From: Nitrosopumilus sp. LS_AOA
GTDB taxonomy: Archaea > Thermoproteota > Nitrososphaeria > Nitrososphaerales > Nitrosopumilaceae
Direction of reading: 5' to 3'
Assembly: GCA_001543015.1 (NCBI GenBank)
Contig: LFLC01000057.1
Location: 91,457 to 130,066 of the forward strand
DNA: 38,610 nucleotides
This document shows positions 7,072 to 14,443 of this stretch, in pieces. The translations under genes and the position numbers were made by a program. Each line of letters begins with the position of its first letter. The first letter of the stretch is position 1. The notes under the pieces are model-generated. The model was given only the letters and a program-made list of their open reading frames with translations, was not told the origin of the DNA and searched no databases.

Positions 7072-7213
7072 AACCACATGAACAAAAACCATATTCATCG
7101 ATTCTAATATCACATACAGGACATTTTTCGCCATAAATTACTTCAGAAGCCGACTTTCCAAAAATTTTGAAGTGATCATCAATTTCTATGGGAATATCCC
7201 TTTTCTTTTCCAA
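7058..7213 (-). CDS. Small zinc-ribbon protein (51 aa)
   Basis: A short minus-strand ORF runs from TTG 7213 to TAA 7060-7058. Its C-terminal half holds CPVC (31-34) and CSC (44-46), a plausible four-cysteine zinc knuckle; the N-terminal half is charged, with HFKIFGKSASEV. It diverges from another small cysteine-rich protein (start 7261) across a perfect 9-bp inverted repeat, and a TATAG element within that repeat lies about 24-27 bases before this start. Its 3' end overlaps the PEFG-type gene by 14 bases. No known family is recognised; an accessory factor or metal-responsive role is speculative. Confidence 0.6.
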   Translation of the reverse strand: MEKKRDIPIEIDDHFKIFGKSASEVIYGEKCPVCDIRIDEYGFCSCGSSGD

Positions 7214-7219
7214 TGATTA

Positions 7220-7240
7220 GTATAGTTGTTTCAACTATAC
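7220..7240. promoter_or_regulatory. Perfect 9-bp inverted repeat between divergent zinc-ribbon genes
   Basis: GTATAGTTG (7220-7228), spacer TTT, CAACTATAC (7232-7240) form a perfect palindrome. The TATAG/TATAC parts of the arms lie at TATA-box distance from the starts at 7213 (minus) and 7261 (plus), so a protein bound here would cover both core promoters. This is the cleanest operator candidate in the window. Confidence 0.6.
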
Positions 7241-7260
7241 ATCATTATCGGAGAATAATT

Positions 7261-7455
7261 ATGAAAATTGAATGTGGATGTCATTGTATAAAATGTAAAA
7301 GTACAGATTTAGAATCAAATAAAATTGGGCAAGTTAAAAAAGATGGATATTTTGATATGCATCATACATGTAATCAATGTAAAACACATTTTGATCATTT
7401 AGATGGAGAAATTTTTTCAAATTGTGAAAAATGTAATTATCTAATTAGCAATTAA
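7261..7455 (+). CDS. Small zinc-ribbon protein (64 aa, eight cysteines)
   Basis: The 64-residue product has cysteines at 5, 7, 9, 12, 37, 40, 55 and 58 (CGCHCIKC, CNQC, CEKC), enough for two zinc sites, plus a histidine-rich stretch at 34-35 and 43-46. A longer frame begins at ATG 7213 but would use the inverted-repeat DNA as coding sequence; ATG 7261 is preceded by GGAG eight bases upstream and lies the right distance from the TATA element. It may be a DNA- or RNA-binding ribbon or a metal-handling protein. Its last 15 bases overlap the convergent neighbour. Confidence 0.62.
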   Translation: MKIECGCHCIKCKSTDLESNKIGQVKKDGYFDMHHTCNQCKTHFDHLDGEIFSNCEKCNYLISN

Positions 7456-7917
7456 TGCATCTTGAACAAAATAATGAGTTTTGCTATCATGTGAATTTTT
7501 CATAATTTCTCTATTTAATGCCATTTTTACTAAAGCTTTTGACACATCTAATGAACTAGTAGCCCAACCATATTCCCTAAGTTGTTGAACAGTTTCAGAA
7601 ACTGTTCTTGGTAAATCAAAAAATTTTTTTGTTTCTAAAATTCTTAATTTTGATTTTATCTCATGAGAAGAAATGTATTTTGGTTCATTAAATTCTGGCT
7701 CAAATGCTTCAGCATCATCCAAAGATTCTAAACCAAATTGATTTGAATTTTTAACTTCAGATGGGTTTGTAGATTCGTATACAATTTTTGCAGAATTTTC
7801 TGGCAAATGATTTGAAATGCTATCTATAACTTCACCAATTGTTTGATTATCTACATAGAAATCCCTTGAATCAACCTCAATTTCATTTTCTCCGATCTTG
7901 AGTTTTATTCTAGCCAT
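7441..7917 (-). CDS. Conserved hypothetical protein with possible winged-helix C-terminal domain
   Basis: The 158-residue soluble protein starts with ATG 7917. The N-terminal 45 residues look like a small beta-rich domain (IKLKIGENEIEVDSRDF). A low-complexity acidic linker (about 50-80, ESLDDAEAFEPEFNEP) follows. The C-terminal 70 residues are helical with charged turns (FFDLPRTVSETVQQLREYG, SSLDVSKALVKMALNREI), compatible with a winged-helix fold. The KALVKMALNRE pattern and mention of a separate recognition turn recall archaeal regulatory or DNA-binding proteins, but no family is recognised. It converges on the zinc-ribbon gene with a 15-base overlap and diverges from the gene at 8049. Confidence 0.55.
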   Translation of the reverse strand: MARIKLKIGENEIEVDSRDFYVDNQTIGEVIDSISNHLPENSAKIVYESTNPSEVKNSNQFGLESLDDAEAFEPEFNEPKYISSHEIKSKLRILETKKFFDLPRTVSETVQQLREYGWATSSLDVSKALVKMALNREIMKNSHDSKTHYFVQDALIAN

Positions 7918-8048
7918 TATGAAATAGTCATAGAATTTTCATTTATTTGGTTAGCTCTAATGAGCTTTAAGAGTAGATCAAAATTTTTACACACTTTATC
8001 GGGTTTTTTTTCGTTTTGAATTAAAATATAATTTTGTGATTATTAGTC

Positions 8049-8495
8049 ATGAAATCATCCAAAAGCGGTCTAATTGTTCTCTTTGTGTTAGGCATGGCTA
8101 TTTTTGGATATTCACAATATGCGTCTGCATCACAAATTGAAGTTAGTATTACTCAAAGTGAATTATTGAGTGAAAATGAAAAAGGTGCAAAGTACAATAT
8201 TGAATTGAAATTTGTTAATCCTTCATTATTACTACTAACTGCAGGTGAAACAGAATTCTTTGTAATTATTAATGATGAAATGGTAGGTAAAGGTCAGTTA
8301 GAATCATTCACATTACAACCATTAGAAAGTAGCAATGTCAAAGGAATTTTTCATACGGATTCTAATAATGATGAATCAAAATCTGTAAAAATTACCGGAA
8401 TTATGAAGTATGATATTTTATTAACAACTATTGATGTGCCGTTTGTTTTTTATCCAACTGATGAACAAGCAAGAGAATTTATACATCAAAAATAA
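8049..8495 (+). CDS. Secreted or membrane-anchored LEA14-like protein
   Basis: The 148-residue product has an N-terminal hydrophobic signal or anchor at 8-27 ending in ASAS, then about 110 residues of alternating strands. The stretch ELKFVNPSLLLLTAGETEF followed by NDEMVGKGQLESFTLQPLES matches the LEA14/WHy pattern (strand, NPS turn, ligand-like loop). The protein at 2874 shares this build. A TTAAAATATA box at 8021-8030 lies about 25 bases before the ATG, so the mRNA is probably leaderless. The PfkB kinase starts 11 bases after the stop, suggesting co-transcription, though no functional tie is evident. Confidence 0.55.
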   Translation: MKSSKSGLIVLFVLGMAIFGYSQYASASQIEVSITQSELLSENEKGAKYNIELKFVNPSLLLLTAGETEFFVIINDEMVGKGQLESFTLQPLESSNVKGIFHTDSNNDESKSVKITGIMKYDILLTTIDVPFVFYPTDEQAREFIHQK

Positions 8496-8506
8496 TTTCT
8501 TCTCAA

Positions 8507-9400
8507 ATGCTTACTGTTTTTGGCTCTACAGCTTTAGATACGATTCGAACACCAAAAAAAACATTAAAAAATGTTTTAGGAGGAGCAGCAACTTTTGCAG
8601 CAATTTCAGCAAGTAATTTTGTAGATACAGGATTAATTGCAGTAGTTGGAAAAGATTTTCCAAGTAAATATCATAAGGTTTTATCTAAACATCTTGATTT
8701 GCAAGGATTAACTGTTAAAAATGGTAAAACATTTCGTTATGATGGAAAATATGATAACACGCTTAGTACAAGATCAACTTTAAAAACTGAATTAAATGTG
8801 CTTGCAGATTTTAAACCAAGTGTTCCTAAAGATTATAGGAAATCACAATTTGTGTATCTTGCAAATAATGATCCTGAACAAAATACAGCATTACTAAAAG
8901 AGTTTGATAAAATAAAATTTTCCATGTGTGATACAATTGACTTTTGGATATCAACTAAAAGAGAAGCAGTAATTAAAATGATAAAATCTGTTGATGCAGT
9001 CGTAATTAATGACGAGGAAGCTAAACTCCTTACAAAAGAATACAATTTGATAAAATGTGCAAAAAAAATAATGAAATGGGGCGCAAAGTACGTAATTATT
9101 AAAAAAGGTGAACATGGATCTCTCATGTTTTATGATGATATCATTTTTCCAACTGCAGGATTTTCATTAGAAGATGTAGTAGATCCTACAGGTGCAGGAG
9201 ATTCTTTTGCAGGTGCAATGATTGGATATCTTGCAAGAAAAAATTCAACTAGTTTACCCGAAATTAAAAAATCAGTTGTTTATGGAAATGTTTTAGGATC
9301 TTTTGCAGTAGAAAAATATGGATTGGATGGATTACTTAGAATCAAAAAAGGAGATATTGCAAAACGAATAAAGATGTATGAAAAAATGATTCGATTCTAA
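8507..9400 (+). CDS. PfkB-family carbohydrate or nucleoside kinase
   Basis: The 297-residue ribokinase-superfamily kinase transfers phosphate from ATP to a sugar or nucleoside. GGAATFAA (residues 25-32) is the substrate-side glycine motif and DPTGAGDSFAGA (226-237) is the PfkB signature 2; D232 is the expected catalytic base. It is somewhat short for the family and its N-terminus is compact (MLTVFGSTALDTI), as in archaeal PfkB proteins often annotated as ribokinase or adenosine kinase. The substrate cannot be called. It follows the LEA14-like gene by 11 bases, and the dUTPase-like gene starts 39 bases after its stop. Confidence 0.88.
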   Translation: MLTVFGSTALDTIRTPKKTLKNVLGGAATFAAISASNFVDTGLIAVVGKDFPSKYHKVLSKHLDLQGLTVKNGKTFRYDGKYDNTLSTRSTLKTELNVLADFKPSVPKDYRKSQFVYLANNDPEQNTALLKEFDKIKFSMCDTIDFWISTKREAVIKMIKSVDAVVINDEEAKLLTKEYNLIKCAKKIMKWGAKYVIIKKGEHGSLMFYDDIIFPTAGFSLEDVVDPTGAGDSFAGAMIGYLARKNSTSLPEIKKSVVYGNVLGSFAVEKYGLDGLLRIKKGDIAKRIKMYEKMIRF

Positions 9401-9439
9401 AAAGACTTAAGTTCAATTATTTCCCAAAATTATTTATCA

Positions 9440-9787
9440 TTGTCTCAAAAAGTTTCTAAAGATAGATTAGATACAATATTCAGACTGCAAAAAGGTCTAT
9501 CAGAGATGATGAATCTTGATAGATACCCAAAAGATTCAGAAGGAAGAATTTCTGCATTAAGTACTGCAATTATGCATGAAGCAGTGGAGCTACAAAGGAC
9601 AACAAATTGGAAATGGTGGAAAACTCCATCAAAATTTGATGTTGCTGAAGCAAGAGAAGAATTAATTGATATTTGGCATTTTGTAGTTCAAGCATCACTT
9701 GAGCTAAATCTTACACCTGATGATATAGTAGATGAATACAAAAAGAAAAACGAAATTAATCGAGAAAGACAGAGAACTGGATATTAA
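9440..9787 (+). CDS. Dimeric dUTPase-like all-alpha NTP pyrophosphatase
   Basis: The 115-residue helical protein resembles the dimeric dUTPase / MazG superfamily, which hydrolyses dUTP (or related NTPs) to the monophosphate and pyrophosphate. The metal-binding pattern E47xxE50 lies before the striking NWKWWK motif, and a second acidic pair is E74xxD77 in REELIDIWHF. A C-terminal KKKNEINRERQRTGY matches the dUTPase Lys-Asn-Arg tail. Together these fit PF08761 better than MazG. It starts with TTG 9440. It would keep uracil out of DNA. Its last bases overlap the convergent MtrA-like gene by 4. Confidence 0.78.
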   Translation: MSQKVSKDRLDTIFRLQKGLSEMMNLDRYPKDSEGRISALSTAIMHEAVELQRTTNWKWWKTPSKFDVAEAREELIDIWHFVVQASLELNLTPDDIVDEYKKKNEINRERQRTGY

Positions 9788-10260
9788 AGAATTTTAATTT
9801 TATTTGATATTGTTTCAAAATTAGTTTCATTGATCAAGTTTACCAAAGTAATATTATTTCTAAAATATTGAATCTTTGATTTTGAAACATTAAGAAAAGG
9901 ATCTGGGCTAGATGAGTTAATTATTCTATTATTTCTATCAATTCCATTTTCATGTAATTGAAATAATGAATGTCCAGCTTTGTGACCCCAGACTTCTTTT
10001 CCACAAACCAAAATGGTCCTAATTTTTTGATTATTATTTACATAATTAATAATTGAGTCAATTCCCTTATTCTCTGAAAATAGTCTTCCTACAATTGATA
10101 TGTGCTCTAAAACTTCAGAATTTACAAATTTTTTGAGTAAATCTATGCTTGATAATGTACAAACTGCAATAAATGAATCTGGATTTCCAGAGTAAGACTC
10201 TTCAGGTATGGGTAAAATGGTCTTACAAAGTTCCCCAATTGCCTCACCTAAAACATTCAC
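9784..10260 (-). CDS. MtrA-like protein (tetrahydromethanopterin S-methyltransferase subunit A-type domain) without membrane anchor
   Basis: The 158-residue protein carries the core of MtrA, the corrinoid-binding subunit of the methanogen methyltransferase. ILVCGKEVWGHKAGHSLFQL (83-102) contains a GH whose histidine (H93) aligns with the MtrA cobalt ligand, followed by HENGIDRNNRII and a Ser/Pro loop. The C-terminal membrane helix of methanogen MtrA is absent. The organism shows no sign of methanogenesis, so a different corrinoid- or pterin-linked role is inferred; relatives outside methanogens are grouped under DUF4346. The GTG start at 10260 overlaps the stop of the DegT gene by 4 bases, so the two are translationally coupled. 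Confidence 0.62.
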   Translation of the reverse strand: MNVLGEAIGELCKTILPIPEESYSGNPDSFIAVCTLSSIDLLKKFVNSEVLEHISIVGRLFSENKGIDSIINYVNNNQKIRTILVCGKEVWGHKAGHSLFQLHENGIDRNNRIINSSSPDPFLNVSKSKIQYFRNNITLVNLINETNFETISNKIKIL

Positions 10261-11339
10261 AAAATATCACGCATAGTTTTTGCGATATATTCAATATTGT
10301 TTTTAGTTACATTTGGATGGATTGGTAATGATATTACATGTTTAGCAGACCAATCAGTGATAGGAAGTTTTGTTTTTAGTTTGTAAAATGGTGTTTTATG
10401 AACCGGTATTGGATAATATGATGCTGCCCCAATTCCTTTTTTGTTAAGTGCTTTTAAAATGACATCTCGTTTGTTTGTTGAAATTGTATATAGATACCAA
10501 TTAACATTCTCATTTTTTCGTTGTTGTGGTAATTGAATTTTAAGATCAGAAATTAATTTTGATAAAAGTTTTGCATTGTTTTTTCTAGCTTTCAAAAATC
10601 CTGGAAGTTTTTTCATTTGTATTGTTGCAATTGCAGCACTAATTTCAGGTAATCGTAAGTTTAGTCCAAATACTTTTGTGTCATATCCATGAACCATTCC
10701 ATGATTTCTAATCATCAATAATTTATCTCGTAATTTTTTATTGTTAGTTACAATAAAACCACCTTCTCCAGAAGTCATTACTTTGGCTGGATACATACTG
10801 TAACAACCCATTTCAAAAAAAGTACCAGTGTGTTTTCCTTTATAGGTAGAACCTAAAGATTGAGCAGAATCTTCAATTATTGGTATATTATTTTTTTTGC
10901 TGATTTCTGATAGTCTTTCTATATTTGCCACATTTCCATAAAGATGAACAGGAATTATTGCGCGAGTTTTTTTTGTGATCTTTTTTTGTAGATCATCGGG
11001 ATTAATGGTATAGTTTTCCTTTAGTATATCAACAAAAACTGGTTTTGCTCCAGTTGATACAACTGCATTTGCAGTTGCTACAAAAGTAAATGATGGTAAT
11101 AGAACCTCGTCTCCTTTTTTAATATCTAATGCATAAAGAGATGCCTGTAACGCAGCAGTACCAGAATTTACTGCTATAGCATATTTTGATTTTACAAAAG
11201 TTGAAACAGATTTTTCAAATTTTTGGACATACTTTCCTCCTTGATTAGCAGCAGATGTCAAAGCACCATCTCTAAGAATAGAAGTAACTACTGAAATCTC
11301 TTCTTTACCAACTAGAGGAATGTTAATTGCTATTTTCAA
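10257..11339 (-). CDS. DegT/DnrJ/EryC1/StrS-family PLP-dependent sugar aminotransferase
   Basis: The 360-residue fold-type I aminotransferase is of the kind that makes amino-sugars from keto-sugar nucleotides with glutamate or glutamine as donor. NSGTAAL (58-64), IEDSAQS (156-161, D157 to the pyridine N) and YPAKVMTSGEGG (183-194, K186 as Schiff-base lysine) are all intact. The usual role is in cell-surface glycan or S-layer N-glycan synthesis; the exact sugar is unknown. A minus-strand ATTTATAG element near 11367 is 27 bases before the ATG, so transcription is probably leaderless. It is translationally coupled to the MtrA-like gene (4-base overlap), an odd pairing with no known shared pathway. 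Confidence 0.9.
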   Translation of the reverse strand: MKIAINIPLVGKEEISVVTSILRDGALTSAANQGGKYVQKFEKSVSTFVKSKYAIAVNSGTAALQASLYALDIKKGDEVLLPSFTFVATANAVVSTGAKPVFVDILKENYTINPDDLQKKITKKTRAIIPVHLYGNVANIERLSEISKKNNIPIIEDSAQSLGSTYKGKHTGTFFEMGCYSMYPAKVMTSGEGGFIVTNNKKLRDKLLMIRNHGMVHGYDTKVFGLNLRLPEISAAIATIQMKKLPGFLKARKNNAKLLSKLISDLKIQLPQQRKNENVNWYLYTISTNKRDVILKALNKKGIGAASYYPIPVHKTPFYKLKTKLPITDWSAKHVISLPIHPNVTKNNIEYIAKTMRDIL

Positions 11340-11390
11340 TAGTAATTCTGTCTATAACTAGTCTATAAATCTCGTTGATGACACATGAAT

Positions 11391-11399
11391 TTTTATATT
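11391..11399 (+). promoter_or_regulatory. TATA-box-like element for the gene at 11422
   Basis: TTTTATATT at 11391-11399 is centred about 27 bases before ATG 11422, the spacing expected for a leaderless archaeal promoter. It argues against the in-frame TTG at 11407 as the start. Confidence 0.5.
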
Positions 11400-11421
11400 T
11401 CAAAATTTGGCTATCGGCATT

Positions 11422-11994
11422 ATGAAGCCACGTCATCTTGAAAAGACAGATTCAGGTTACAAAGTTTATCTGTATATTTTTTATATTTGTGGATTCATTA
11501 TGGTATCATCATTAGTTTTTGGAGTATATGTAACCATGATAGAATGGTTAGAAAATGGAACTTATGTCATGGGAGAAGCAATTCATAATACAACAATTCC
11601 ATTTGAAAATTTTGCAAGAGTAACAACTTGGATATTTTTTTCTACAATAATTGGATGGTATTGTGTTACTAGAATAGGTTGGAAAAGAACTGCAGGAGAT
11701 AAAATTATTGGTACAAGAATGGCATTACTTCAATTAATGTTATTAGGATTTTCAATTATTGCTCTGTATGAAGTATTATACAATTTCACAGTGTTAAATG
11801 CACAGATTACTGCAGGTGTAGTTAATGGATTAGTTCCAGATATTGATATGTTATCAGTTGCTTATCCAGATCCGGATAGACCGTGGAATTTAATTTTTGC
11901 AACTAAAATATTCCTTGCAGGTTTTATCATTAGTACTCATGCATTTTATCTTAGTATAAAACCTAGAAAAAGCTTGGATGAATCAGAAATATAG
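11422..11994 (+). CDS. Conserved four-helix membrane protein of unknown function
   Basis: The product is 190 residues from ATG 11422. Four hydrophobic segments lie at about 16-40 (YLYIFYICGFIMVSSLVFGV), 65-85, 97-117 and 155-175. Loops hold acidic and aromatic residues (DIDMLSVAYPDPDRPWNL) that would lie outside the membrane by the positive-inside rule. It does not match AmoA, AmoB or AmoC as known from AOA, and no other family is recognised. TTG 11407 would add five residues, but the TATA spacing supports 11422. It diverges from the DegT gene. Nothing in the neighbourhood suggests a role. Confidence 0.65.
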   Translation: MKPRHLEKTDSGYKVYLYIFYICGFIMVSSLVFGVYVTMIEWLENGTYVMGEAIHNTTIPFENFARVTTWIFFSTIIGWYCVTRIGWKRTAGDKIIGTRMALLQLMLLGFSIIALYEVLYNFTVLNAQITAGVVNGLVPDIDMLSVAYPDPDRPWNLIFATKIFLAGFIISTHAFYLSIKPRKSLDESEI

Positions 11995-12072
11995 AATAAT
12001 TATTTTTAGTTTTGAGTCATTTTTACAAATTCTACATTAAAACTATTTTTTCTAGTATGAATTACTTTCAAT

Positions 12073-12261
12073 ATGGGGTTATTTGGATCTAGCAAAAATG
12101 AATTAAAATGTAAAAAATGTGGAACAGTTCTTCCTGATTCTGATAGATTAAAAAAACATCAAGAAAAAGCACACAATAAGAAAAAAGAGAAATGTCGAGC
12201 TTGTGGAACTGAATTTGATACTCAAGATGAGTTAAGAAAGCACAAGAAAAATTGTAAATAG
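12073..12261 (+). CDS. Small two-finger C2H2-type zinc-finger protein
   Basis: The 62-residue protein has two fingers. The first is C13-x2-C16-x12-H29-x4-H34 and the second is C41-x2-C44-x12-H57-x3-C61, making the last ligand a cysteine. The rest is lysine-rich (KKHQEKAHNKKKEK), as for a nucleic-acid binder. Short C2H2 proteins of this kind occur widely in archaea and are mostly uncharacterised; a regulatory or RNA-binding role is inferred. It starts with ATG 12073 about 80 bases after the membrane protein, on the same strand. Confidence 0.72.
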   Translation: MGLFGSSKNELKCKKCGTVLPDSDRLKKHQEKAHNKKKEKCRACGTEFDTQDELRKHKKNCK

Positions 12262-12264
12262 AGA

Positions 12265-12465
12265 TTATTTGGGTTGATTTTTTACTTGGTGTTTGAGTGC
12301 TTTTTCAATTGCTTCTAGATTTTTAATTTCATTTTTAGAATTCAATGTTAGAGTTTTAATCATTTCAGAGCCTAGTTGAACTGATTGTTCGGGCAATAAA
12401 TCTAAAAATTTTTGGAGTCCTTTTTTATAATTATTAATTAATTCTAGTCCTTCTTCAAGAGTCAT
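12265..12465 (-). CDS. Small helical hypothetical protein
   Basis: The 66-residue protein starts at ATG 12465, with a possible longer form from ATG 12480 (71 residues). It is almost entirely helical and charged, with leucine-rich amphipathic stretches (LEEGLELINNYKKGLQKFLDLL and NEIKNLEAIEKALKHQV), so a helical bundle or coiled coil is likely. No metal motif, HTH or membrane segment is visible, and no family is recognised. It converges on the zinc-finger gene with 3 bases between the stops and diverges from tyrS. Confidence 0.5.
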   Translation of the reverse strand: MTLEEGLELINNYKKGLQKFLDLLPEQSVQLGSEMIKTLTLNSKNEIKNLEAIEKALKHQVKNQPK

Positions 12466-12524
12466 AACTATTAAAAACATGACAGATATTCAAAGATTTC
12501 AATTCCACTACATTTTTGAATAAC

Positions 12525-12530
12525 TTTATA
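12525..12530 (+). promoter_or_regulatory. TATA-box-like element for tyrS
   Basis: TTTATA at 12525-12530 is centred about 30 bases before TTG 12558. It lies inside the longer upstream reading frame, which favours the shorter leaderless start of tyrS. Confidence 0.5.
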
Positions 12531-12557
12531 CGTTTACAACTCAAAAGTTGTTTTGAT

Positions 12558-13604
12558 TTGGATATTAAAGAAAAAGTTGATTTAATTCTAAGACCTCCAA
12601 CTGAAGAAGTAGTAACACAAGAGGAACTAATAGAATTATTTAAGACAAATTCATCTCCAAAACATTACATTGGTTTAGAAATTTCAGGATTTTTACATCT
12701 TGGTAGTTTGATTAGTACAGGTTTCAAAATTAATGATTTTACAAAAGCTGGTGTTAAATGTAAAATATTTCTTGCAGATTGGCATACTCTGATTAATGAT
12801 AAACTAGGTGGAGATTGGGAAACAATATCAAAAGTTTCAAAATATTATCAAGATGCATTCAAGTTAGTTTGTCCTGATGCAGAAATTGTTTTAGGATCAA
12901 AATTGTACCAAGAAAATCCAGAGTATTGGACAGATCTTATAAAATTTACAAAACATATGACATTGAAAAGAACTATGCGAACACTAACTATTATGGGGCG
13001 TTCTGAAAGTGATGAAAAAATTGATGTAGCTAGATTACTTTATCCTGCAATGCAAGCAGTGGATATGCATTATTTGGATGTAGATATTGCTCATGCAGGA
13101 ATGGATCAAAGAAAAATCCACATGTTAGTTAGAGAAATTTTTCCAAAAATGGGCTGGAAAGTACCAGTATCAGTTCATCATAAATTACTACCAGGACTCT
13201 CAAAGCCTGCAGATACTAGTGAGTCTCAAATATTAAGTAAAATGAGTAAATCAGATCCAAATTCAGGTATTTTTATTCATAATACAGATGAGGAGATTAA
13301 GAAAAAAATCAATAAAGCATGGTGTGATGAAGGAATCATAGAAAATAATCCAATTTTAGCAATAGCAGAATCAATAATTTTTAGTAAATTTAACGAGATT
13401 AATGTTGAAAGGCCAGAAAAGTTTGGTGGTAATGTATCATATTCTAATTATAATCAACTTGAAACAGACTTTGTTGAAAAGAAATTACATCCAGGAGATT
13501 TGAAACAGACAGTTGGAAATTATTTAGTACAAATTATTTCTCCAATAAGAGAAAAGTTGAATCTAAGTGATGAATTACAAGAAACAATAAAGAAAAGTTT
13601 CTAA
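12558..13604 (+). CDS. tyrS: Tyrosyl-tRNA synthetase, archaeal/eukaryotic type
   Basis: The 348-residue class I aminoacyl-tRNA synthetase charges tRNA-Tyr. In the 348-residue numbering the HIGH-type motif is HLGS at 47-50 and KMSKS is at 228-232 in SKMSKSDPNSGIF. TEEVVTQEEL near the N-terminus, MDIEER-like opening and the IGLEISGFLHLGS stretch are characteristic of the archaeal form. A reading frame continues 14 codons upstream to TTG 12516, but family members begin with the residues starting at 12558, and a TATA element at 12525-12530 is correctly placed for it. It diverges from the small helical protein and its 3' end overlaps cbiH by 4 bases. Confidence 0.93.
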   Translation: MDIKEKVDLILRPPTEEVVTQEELIELFKTNSSPKHYIGLEISGFLHLGSLISTGFKINDFTKAGVKCKIFLADWHTLINDKLGGDWETISKVSKYYQDAFKLVCPDAEIVLGSKLYQENPEYWTDLIKFTKHMTLKRTMRTLTIMGRSESDEKIDVARLLYPAMQAVDMHYLDVDIAHAGMDQRKIHMLVREIFPKMGWKVPVSVHHKLLPGLSKPADTSESQILSKMSKSDPNSGIFIHNTDEEIKKKINKAWCDEGIIENNPILAIAESIIFSKFNEINVERPEKFGGNVSYSNYNQLETDFVEKKLHPGDLKQTVGNYLVQIISPIREKLNLSDELQETIKKSF

Positions 13605-14395
13605 ACTTTAAGATCTGGATTAGTTTGCTCTTCCAAATTATATTTTGATTTGTATCCTCTAGGATTAATCATCAAATCTTTGTAAGTATAAGTTGAAGAG
13701 TTTCCAATAATTACAGTGCTAGTCATTCCTAATGTGTCTGAATGTTTTGGTAAATTTTCTAAATCAGTCATTACTATTGTTTCAGATTCTCTAAATGCTC
13801 CTTTGATAATTGCAACAGGAGTTGTAGGTTTTCTATATTTTAGAAGAGTATCTCTTGTTTCTTGTAATTGATGAATTCTTTTTTTGCTTGATGGATTGTA
13901 AATAACAATTACAAAATCACCTTTTGCAGCAGCTTCAACTCTTTTTTTAATAATTTCCCACGGTACTAACAAATCACTCATGCTTACTACTGCAAAATCA
14001 GTCATTAGAGGAGAGCCAATTATAGATGCACATGAATTTAGAGCAGATACTCCTGGAACAATTTCAACTTTGAGCCCATCTTTTGGATTCCAACCAGTTT
14101 CTGCAAGTGTTTCATAAATTAATCCAGCCATTCCATAAATTCCAGGATCACCGCTTGATACAAGTGAAACAATTTTTCCGGATTTTGCAAGATCAATACA
14201 TTGATGAGCTCTTTCTACTTCTTGTGTCATTGCATAACGATGGATTGTTTTTCCTTCAATAAGATCTGAAACCAAGTTAACATAAGTTTCATATCCAACA
14301 ATTGTATCACTTTCAAGAATTACTTCTTTTGCTCGAAATGTCATGTGATCATGATGGCCAGGACCAACACCAACGATGTATAATTTACCTGTCAA
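13601..14395 (-). CDS. cbiH: Precorrin-3B C17-methyltransferase (CbiH/CobJ)
   Basis: The 264-residue SAM-dependent methyltransferase of the corrin pathway methylates C17 with ring contraction. The tetrapyrrole methylase signature VGVGPGHHDHMT is at residues 8-19, followed by VSLVSSGDPGIYGMAG, which fits CbiH/CobJ; the YETLAE region and MTDFAVVSMSDLL also agree. The start is TTG 14395. With the bluB-like gene at 3556 it argues that this organism makes cobalamin, as AOA are known to do. It stands alone; the rest of the cob/cbi set is outside the window. It overlaps the convergent tyrS end by 4 bases. Confidence 0.9.
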   Translation of the reverse strand: MTGKLYIVGVGPGHHDHMTFRAKEVILESDTIVGYETYVNLVSDLIEGKTIHRYAMTQEVERAHQCIDLAKSGKIVSLVSSGDPGIYGMAGLIYETLAETGWNPKDGLKVEIVPGVSALNSCASIIGSPLMTDFAVVSMSDLLVPWEIIKKRVEAAAKGDFVIVIYNPSSKKRIHQLQETRDTLLKYRKPTTPVAIIKGAFRESETIVMTDLENLPKHSDTLGMTSTVIIGNSSTYTYKDLMINPRGYKSKYNLEEQTNPDLKV

Positions 14396-14443
14396 TTTTA
14401 AAATAAATTTTTCATCAAGTAATTTATCCGTTTAGAGAAAAAT

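Noticed and set aside
7213-7260. Upstream extension of the 64-aa zinc-ribbon ORF to ATG 7213
   Set aside because: It would use the inverted repeat and promoter DNA as coding sequence; ATG 7261 has a GGAG before it and correct promoter spacing.
7953-7966. AGCTC-TAAT-GAGCT inverted repeat between divergent genes at 7917 and 8049
   Set aside because: Only 5-bp arms and not at TATA position; could be chance.
8431-8616. 61-codon plus-strand ORF across the 8049/8507 gene junction
   Set aside because: It is an out-of-frame shadow with no protein-like composition and no start signal.
11422-11994. Membrane protein as an ammonia monooxygenase subunit (AmoC/AmoX)
   Set aside because: Length and helix count are partly similar, but the sequence does not resemble the known AOA Amo subunits.
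12516-12557. 14-codon N-terminal extension of TyrRS from TTG 12516
   Set aside because: The TATA element lies inside it, and the archaeal TyrRS family starts near TTG 12558.
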